DNA of 12,123 nucleotides from contig CAAAJI010000038.1 of NCBI GenBank assembly GCA_900642245.1, forward strand, positions 173,548 through 185,670, written 5' to 3'. This document shows positions 8,304 through 12,123 of the stretch, piece by piece. The translations under genes and the position numbers were made by a program. The notes below the pieces were generated by a model. It made no database searches. It was not told the origin of the DNA and saw only the letters and a program-made list of their open reading frames with translations. Numbering within the stretch: the first letter of the stretch is position 1; every line of letters begins with the position of its first letter. This stretch comes from Fragilaria radians. Taxonomy: Eukaryota > Bacillariophyta > Fragilariophyceae > Fragilariales > Fragilariaceae.

Positions 8304-8400
8304 AGATTTTCAAATAAATTTAGAATTTGCATTAGTGGAGCAAGTGGACACTGAAACCTTTTCATGGAAGGTCGATACAGCGTTAAGGATAGACGTAGAG
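8304..8400 (+). pseudogene. Block A: Copia aspartic protease remnant
   Basis: The frame FRICISGASGH (8319-8351) matches the retropepsin active-site signature WxxDSGAS(x)H of Copia polyproteins. It sits about 45 codons after the gag zinc knuckle, where protease is expected. The catalytic Asp codon is replaced by ATT (Ile, 8331-8333) and a stop follows the His. What follows (to about 8400) is open but weakly conserved. The domain is inactive as it stands. Confidence 0.7.
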
Positions 8401-8624
8401 CAAGTTAACTGTTCTGTCTTGAATGTTACCTATTGCAGGACTTTGTGTCAACCGCTGCATTGAAAATAAGGCACTTATAAATTGATTCAATCAAAGAAGT
8501 AAAGGTATTTAAATTTGTCTTACCAAGGTCCCAGTCTCAGTAAAATTGCATAACTATTTCACGCACTAGTCTATCTACATTTTTAGGTTAGCTAGAGAAT
8601 GAGGGATATCATTTCTACTAGAGT
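8401..8624. other. Unassigned spacer between blocks A and B
   Basis: After the protease remnant no integrase or RT follows, as it should in an intact element; instead gag starts again at about 8625. I see no LTR-like terminus (TG...CA) or primer-binding site in these roughly 220 bases, so the A/B junction looks like a deletion or recombination product. Confidence 0.4.
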
Positions 8625-8994
8625 GTAGAATTTACAGGAGAGTAGGAAGAATTGCCGATATGGAGTGAAAAGTTCTTAGCTAAGGCAAGATTTTATATTG
8701 TGAATATTCTAATTGGAAGTTCACAATTTCAACGACAAATCAAGGAATCAACCATAGAACAGAAATAATAGACAAAACAGAAAAGGGAAGACAATGATGA
8801 AGATCTTCAATTTAAATCAACTGGCATACACAGAATTGATAGTTCCAATTGATGTGAAGACCAGTACTACGACAGGGATAAAGGACTGTTCTGAAAAAGT
8901 CCATTACAGAGTTGACGATGGAAAAATCATGGAAGTCACAAACTTTGATTTACTAAGAAATCAGGTTGAACTGAACGATGGATCATTGTATTAA
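8625..8994 (+). pseudogene. Block B: Copia gag, N-terminal half (broken)
   Basis: The first frame reads VEFTGE, a TAG stop, then EELPIWSEKFLAKARFY (8646-8696), the typical gag start in which a folded segment opens with xxxWSEKFLA. Two adjacent stops (8766-8771) interrupt it. Near 8800 the homology moves to another frame, NLNQLAYTELIVPIDVKT (8809-8862), matching the conserved gag segment NxxAYxELxLSIDxKT. The rest of this frame (to 8994) is open but poorly conserved. This half is what block A lacks, although here it lies downstream of A. Confidence 0.8.
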
Positions 8995-9194
8995 ATCACA
9001 CTTATGCAACCGTTATTCCAAAACTTTGGATTAGTCTCTTGAGCATCAACTAAGCTCTTTGACACGTTGTAAGCAACAACAATATAAAAATAGAGGTCAA
9101 CAACTTATACAAAAGCTTTGGAGCACGGCGAAGGAAGCATTCTCGAAAATCACCAAGGGAATATAATAGGAAGTTCGTTGAAAAGTTTGGGGCG

Positions 9195-9275
9195 TGCCGA
9201 GAGTTTGTGATTGGAAAGGCAAAAAGAAGAATATTATCAAACTTGGGCACAAGAAAGCAAGACTCCATAAGAAAG
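9195..9275 (+). pseudogene. Block B: decayed pair of gag zinc knuckles
   Basis: One frame from 9195 reads CREFVIGKAKRR, aligning with the first knuckle pattern CRxCGKIGHKAK after loss of a codon at two places and Cys-to-Phe at the second Cys. A second frame from about 9233 reads IIKLGHKKARLHKKD, resembling CxxCxKLGHKKxxC with the Cys residues gone. Two knuckles in a row are usual in this gag type. Each match alone is weak; the position between gag and integrase makes them credible. Confidence 0.5.
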
Positions 9276-9339
9276 ACTTTACATTGAAATCAACTAATTC
9301 AAATTGGAAACCTTTCGAGGCTCACGATTTGAGGCATAG

Positions 9340-9939
9340 GTTGATGACGACATCGTTTTCGATTGCAGGAAGTTATTTTTTCAATAGAATAGCTCTTTGA
9401 AGGAACAGGTCAAAGGCCTAATCATGAACCTGAAAATTCAAAATATTAAAGTTGAACATTCAAGATACGATGAGCTAGGCTTTAAAAGACCTTTTCAGAG
9501 ATTAACGTCCAAGAAACTCTCAAAGAAATGTGGTTTGGCAGATCAGATTGCGCCGATAAACCTCGGATTTTTAGAGCTAGTGGTCAAAACCAAGATAGAA
9601 ATGTTGAAGAAGTGAAGAAATCTGCGTATTCCCGTAAATTTTCCGAAATATGCCTGTGATGACTACCGCATGAGCAACACTAGAACTAATCATGTGATTA
9701 GATCAAGAAAGATTTTTTGGTTATGTGCAAGTTATGGAACTTGGAAACTGAGGAATCAAGTCATTGATGAGGTTCACAAGGAGGATGTTGCAAAAGATAT
9801 GGAAATTGAATTTGGAGAAAGGAAAGTTAAGGAGGGTCACAGGAAACTTTCAACTGATATGGTAGTAAAAGCAATGAATAAGTTTGAAGGCTGGTTTAAT
9901 CCAAAAGTCACAGGAATCATCAATACCTCAATTCCTTGA
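9340..9939 (+). pseudogene. Block B: Copia integrase core, C-terminal end and integrase-RT linker (broken)
   Basis: One reading frame covers the whole region with internal stops. It opens VDDD (9340), the VDDYS region. KEQVKGLIMNLK follows, then KVEHSRYDELG (9451-9480), where Asp 9469-9471 aligns with the second catalytic Asp (RCDNAGEN). IAPINLGFLELVVKTKI (9547-9597) matches TAPxTPQQNGVVERK, with Lys (9586-9588) in place of the catalytic Glu. After the stop at 9613 the frame resumes as KYACDDYRM, TNHVIRSRKIFWL and SYGTWK (9646-9747), the integrase tail YRMxNPxTxRVIxSRDxxWLxxSYGxW. About 100 residues between the two parts are missing. The linker ends with NKFEGWFNP (9877-9903). Confidence 0.8.
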
Positions 9940-9959
9940 AAAAAGTGCTTGTTGATCAT

Positions 9960-10130
9960 CTAAAGGAATGTGCTAAGTTTAATGAAGCTTGGGATCATCT
10001 AATTGAAGTCTACAAAGGGCGGCAGCAAGAGGCCATTCAGAAAGAGTTTAAGGAGATGCAGTTGAGAAGTAATTGGAAGAAAATCAAACAATAAGACATG
10101 TCATATGGTCGTCGATGTGCAAAGATGTGG
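9960..10130 (+). pseudogene. Block B: start of Copia reverse transcriptase (RVT_2), broken
   Basis: The frame reads LKECAKFNEAWDHL and then QQEAIQKEFKEMQLRSNW, a clear match to the RVT_2 N-terminus (FxEAWNHP ... WxxAIxKEFxxMxxxxVW). After a stop at 10092 it continues MSYGRRCAKMW, matching IPxGRRxVxxKW. Directly after this Trp the sequence jumps to the GYSQV motif in another frame, so about 15-20 codons (the FKxKRNGxxRARLVA part) are deleted at 10128-10130. Confidence 0.85.
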
Positions 10131-10340
10131 ATACAGTCAAGTGCAATAGATTGACTCCAATTAAGCCTTTGATCCGGTGATAAACGTTGTTTTGTTCCAA
10201 ATCCCGCTGATTGCAATGATCGTTTGGATTACTTGCAAGTGGACACTGTCAAGTGCAAGGATTTGACTTCAATGATGTCTTTTTACCAGTGGTCAATGAT
10301 GTATCGCTTCATATGCTAATGATTGCAAAGATTGCCTAAA
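10129..10340 (+). repeat. Diverged 112-bp tandem duplication inside the RT (GYSQV segment twice)
   Basis: Copy 1 starts at 10129 (GYSQVQ, stop, IDSN, ... IPLIAMIVW) and copy 2 at 10241 (GHCQVQGFDFNDVFLPVVND, then LHMLMIAKIA). Both represent the one RT segment GYSQVPGxDFxxxFAPVVNDVTFRxLLxAM, which occurs once per element. A hand alignment without gaps gives about 66 of 99 identical bases. The offset is not a multiple of three, so the copies lie in different frames. After copy 2 the RT middle, including the first catalytic Asp region, is missing. Confidence 0.75.
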
Positions 10341-10348
10341 ATCTAGTC

Positions 10349-10440
10349 GCTCCCTGCTTATGGATGAAAAACGAATCTAGTGGGATGGCTATCAATGTGG
10401 AAGATTGTCTTATTGGAACCAATGAACCCCAATATAGTAA
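10349..10440 (+). pseudogene. Block B: late RT with altered YVDD box
   Basis: The frame APCLWMKNESSGMA followed by INVEDCLIG matches the Copia RT segment DPCLWxKxxxG... YVDDCLVxG. The catalytic YVDD box reads Asn-Val-Glu-Asp (10394-10405), so the first active-site Asp and the Tyr are both changed. About 90 residues that normally lie between the preceding segment and this one are absent. Confidence 0.8.
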
Positions 10441-10647
10441 TGTTTCTATAACTTTTAAAAATCTCCGCCTAGCCATTGCAACATTGTGAAAGAGCTGCCA
10501 AAGTGTTTTAACAGCGTACTACTATAGCGGCATACAACAGCATGTTGATGGTGATATAATTTATATGAAATAATTTGTCAATCTATTTGAAAAGCAAGCC
10601 AAAGGTTGACCAAAAGATTGCAATCTGGTTGTATACAGCAAAGGTAT
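10441..10647. other. RT-RNase H connection, largely unreadable
   Basis: This is where the Copia RT thumb/connection (YRSGVGxLLYLxKxSRPD) should lie. A fragment YYSGIQQHVDG near 10519 is a weak candidate. The rest has stops in all frames and no identifiable motif. Confidence 0.35.
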
Positions 10648-11083
10648 TTGGCTGGAGACAGGGATTTGATGGAGATCTTAAAAGCAAAACTTGCTAGCTT
10701 TTTCAGCAGTGAGGCTGAGTATGAGACTTTGCCAATAGCAATCAAAGAGATTAAGTTTATGTAGCATTAATGGGAACGTCTTGGGACTTTGCTGACAATC
10801 GCAATTGTGACCAATATCATCCGCATCAGTGCTATTTATACGGATGATTATCCTTCTTCCGTTATGTTGACTAGGGATATATCCATACAAGATGCCATTT
10901 AAAGCGTGAGCATGTCAAAGATGGACAGAGGAGAATGATGCTGAAACCTTCACACCAAAACTATGACCAGAGAGGCTTATGAAAAAGAATGTGGTTGATT
11001 TTCTAGGAGAGACAATGGAAAACTTAATCATGTATACTAGGAAGGGTATTAGAAGGTGTCACTTATATTTATTGTGTGGTTAG
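10648..11083 (+). pseudogene. Block B: Copia RNase H and C-terminal tail (broken)
   Basis: The frame from 10651 reads AGDRDLM (the WAGDxD motif), then KLASFFSSEAEYETLPIAIK (10687-10746), matching the RNase H signature VALSSSEAEYxALxEAxKEI. After two stops the same frame gives IVTNIIRISAIYTDD, equivalent to VDNxGAIxxAxN. A shift leads to HTRCHLKREHVKDG (10884-10925), matching HVDxRYHFVREHVxDG. Another shift leads to ENDAETFTPKL (10931-10963), matching NxADxFTKxL, and VVDFLGE. The order and spacing are those of the Copia C-terminus. This is the most recognisable domain of the cluster. Confidence 0.88.
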
Positions 11084-11280
11084 AAGAGAATTGAATAGTG
11101 AAGAGACTCGGTCGCAGTTGATCAAGCAAAGTATTGCTTCTAGAGGTGAAACATGGAATTAGTGATAGCCAAAATAGTTTGAAAGACAACATAAATCTTT
11201 TCACAATGCGGACTATTTGACAATAGAAGAAGGATAGAAGATCAATGTAAAGAAGTCTTCAAGAATGAATGTCAGAACAA
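11084..11280 (+). other. Junction region of blocks B and C; possible pre-integrase remnant
   Basis: Fragments such as NSEETRSQLIKQ (about 11095-11130) faintly resemble the GAG-pre-integrase helix (ERTRxTAKxLG), and NMELVIAKIV (about 11152-11181) the following CExCxxAKA. Both are too degraded to be certain. No LTR terminus is visible where the end of B and the start of a new element should meet. Confidence 0.3.
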
Positions 11281-11515
11281 CGGCTAAGGTTTGTCTTTGA
11301 ATATTCAAGTCCAATGAATCCACAGAGAAATGGAGAGTTCTGACAGAATTTGAGCCTTGTTAAATGAAGCAGGGCTTCAAGAAGAAACCAGAAGAGGAAT
11401 TTGGCGGAATGCGCTTTGACAGCTATTCTTCATTCATTTACTCTGGTTGCATATGAGAAGTAGAAGTTTCCTCAAGAGTTACGCTATGGTGCAGTTATCA
11501 TTTTGCCCATAGTAT
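11281..11515 (+). pseudogene. Block C: Copia integrase, catalytic-Glu half (broken)
   Basis: The frame from 11290 reads FVFEYSSPMNPQRNGEF then a TGA, matching FEYTAPxTPQQNGxxER; the stop (11341-11343) sits where the catalytic Glu should be. A shifted frame gives LLNEAGLQEETRRGIWRNA, matching MLNxAGLxxxLRxGLWAEA. The first frame then resumes with LAECALTAILHS and KFPQELRYG (to about 11490), matching the segment that ends in PxELxYGxxP. One lost G in the WAECA codons explains the frame change. This is the portion missing from the block B integrase. Confidence 0.83.
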
Positions 11516-11581
11516 AAGTCCCTAGAGGTGAACTGGAAAGAGTGCAAAGCCTTGTTTGGGACTGAAAAGGAGGCCCCAAGG

Positions 11582-11747
11582 CTTGATTTACAAAAGGATA
11601 TGGATAAAGTACAAAGGTAGTTCAATCCTGATGCTTTAAGAAGTGTAGATGATACAGTATAAAAGGTATGTAAACATGTTTTAAAATCAAGAGAAGAGGC
11701 GTTTAGAGCCAACCACAAGAAACACCGATAAAATTGGTGGTAAGTTA
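11582..11747 (+). pseudogene. Block C: integrase-RT linker and first residues of RT (broken)
   Basis: The frame reads MDKVQR, TAG, FNPDALRSVDDTV (11600-11659), the counterpart of block B MNKFEGWFNP, with the Trp codon changed to a stop (11618-11620). In the same frame after another stop comes EEAFRANHKKHR, stop, NW (11693-11744), matching the RVT_2 beginning EEAxNHPxxxxxxKW. The 60-bp tandem repeat begins inside this last motif, and no RT sequence is recognisable beyond it. Confidence 0.65.
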
Positions 11748-11847
11748 TATGTTAAATTGCATTAACTAAAGAACGGATTCGACATATGATAAAATTGGTG
11801 GTAAGTTATATGTTAAATTGCATTAACTAAAGAACGGATTCGACATA
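11727..11847 (+). repeat. Perfect 60-bp tandem repeat (two copies, 61-bp period)
   Basis: Bases 11727-11786 (starting GATAAAATTGGTGG, ending GATTCGACATA) are repeated without a mismatch at 11788-11847, with one spacer base. There are only two copies and no sign of a CRISPR or satellite array. Perfect identity inside otherwise heavily decayed retroelement sequence implies a recent local duplication, or an assembly error. Confidence 0.95.
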
Positions 11848-12123
11848 CTGATACAGATATCCAAGATAATTTATACAAAATTGAATTTAATCCCTTAAAG
11901 GAAAAGAAGTCCACTAGATGGAAGAATCAATAGATATACGCAAGGCATGTGACACTGCTTCTGATGATAAAACATGGACGCTTCGTGATAGGAAGGGTAG
12001 AGCCATGAAACACTTCAGCCTGAAGTTTAAAATGCTACCTACCGTTTGTATGACGGCGTAACCCCATATTTTTGAATTCAGTATTTGCTGTTTCACAATA
12101 ACAGAATAGCAGATTTGAACCTA
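11848..12123. other. Unassigned right end of the window
   Basis: No gene or convincing retroelement motif is found. Block C RT should continue here, but frames on both strands are interrupted and I cannot match any segment. It may be more diverged element sequence running past the window edge. Confidence 0.35.

Larger units (their letters stand above)
7703..11747 (+). mobile_element. Degenerate cluster of Ty1/Copia-class retrotransposon copies (blocks A, B, C)
   Basis: Three consecutive plus-strand blocks carry Copia gag-pol domains in broken frames. A (7703-8400) has the gag C-terminal half, a zinc knuckle and protease. B (8625-11083) has the gag N-terminal half, zinc knuckles, integrase, RT and RNase H. 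C (about 11281-11747) has integrase, linker and RT start. The order integrase before RT is diagnostic of Copia rather than Gypsy. Zinc knuckles and the integrase TAPxTPQQNG region each occur twice, so at least two source copies exist. No block can encode a functional polyprotein. No LTR pair, primer-binding site or polypurine tract was recognisable by eye. Diatom genomes are known to be rich in Copia-type elements. Debris may continue past the right edge. Confidence 0.93.

Noticed and set aside
11727..11847. Possible CRISPR-like or satellite array
   Set aside because: Only two copies with a one-base spacer; a simple tandem duplication in a eukaryotic retroelement.
11479..12096. Minus-strand open frames at the right end
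   Set aside because: Antisense to or flanking Copia debris, without motifs; the plus strand carries the recognisable integrase and RT residues.

Overview
The window looks like nuclear DNA from a photosynthetic stramenopile, most likely a diatom. Three things point there. Genes are compact and carry few, short GT-AG introns (113, 126 and 163 bp). One protein has a diatom-type bipartite plastid presequence with Phe right after the likely signal-peptide cleavage site. The right third is full of Ty1/Copia-class retrotransposon debris. The host assignment is an inference; no rRNA or organelle marker is present.

Left part (1-7112) is ordinary host sequence with four genes. (1) TIM10, plus strand, two exons (642-705 and 869-1119), encodes a small mitochondrial import chaperone. 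(2) A two-cupin, gentisate 1,2-dioxygenase-like protein lies on the minus strand (2497-1295), convergent with TIM10. Its upstream region (2604-2704) holds a striking cluster of ACGTCA/TGACGT (CRE-type) motifs spaced at multiples of about one DNA turn. (3) SEC22, minus strand, three exons (5023-4884, 4770-4593, 4466-4113), encodes an R-SNARE of ER-Golgi transport. It only becomes visible once two introns are removed. (4) A 616-residue protein, plus strand (5262-7112), is divergent from SEC22. It has a plastid-type presequence, long acidic/basic disordered stretches and a C-terminal coiled coil, and I do not recognise its family. About 1.4 kb between the cupin promoter and the SEC22 3' end, and the first 641 bases, hold no gene I can support.

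Right part (about 7700-11750, probably running off the window) is a graveyard of Ty1/Copia pol sequence, all on the plus strand and broken by stops, frameshifts and deletions. In order it holds: block A (gag C-terminal half, zinc knuckle, protease); block B (gag N-terminal half, decayed zinc knuckles, integrase, reverse transcriptase, RNase H); and block C (integrase, integrase-RT linker, start of RT). Several domains occur twice, so at least two element copies are involved, yet no LTR is visible between blocks. Key residues are lost at the protease, integrase and RT active sites. Two secondary duplications stand out: a diverged 112-bp tandem copy inside the RT and a perfect 60-bp tandem repeat at the start of the block C RT.

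The four host genes do not form a pathway; they serve mitochondrial import, small-molecule (possibly aromatic) metabolism, ER-Golgi fusion and probably the plastid.
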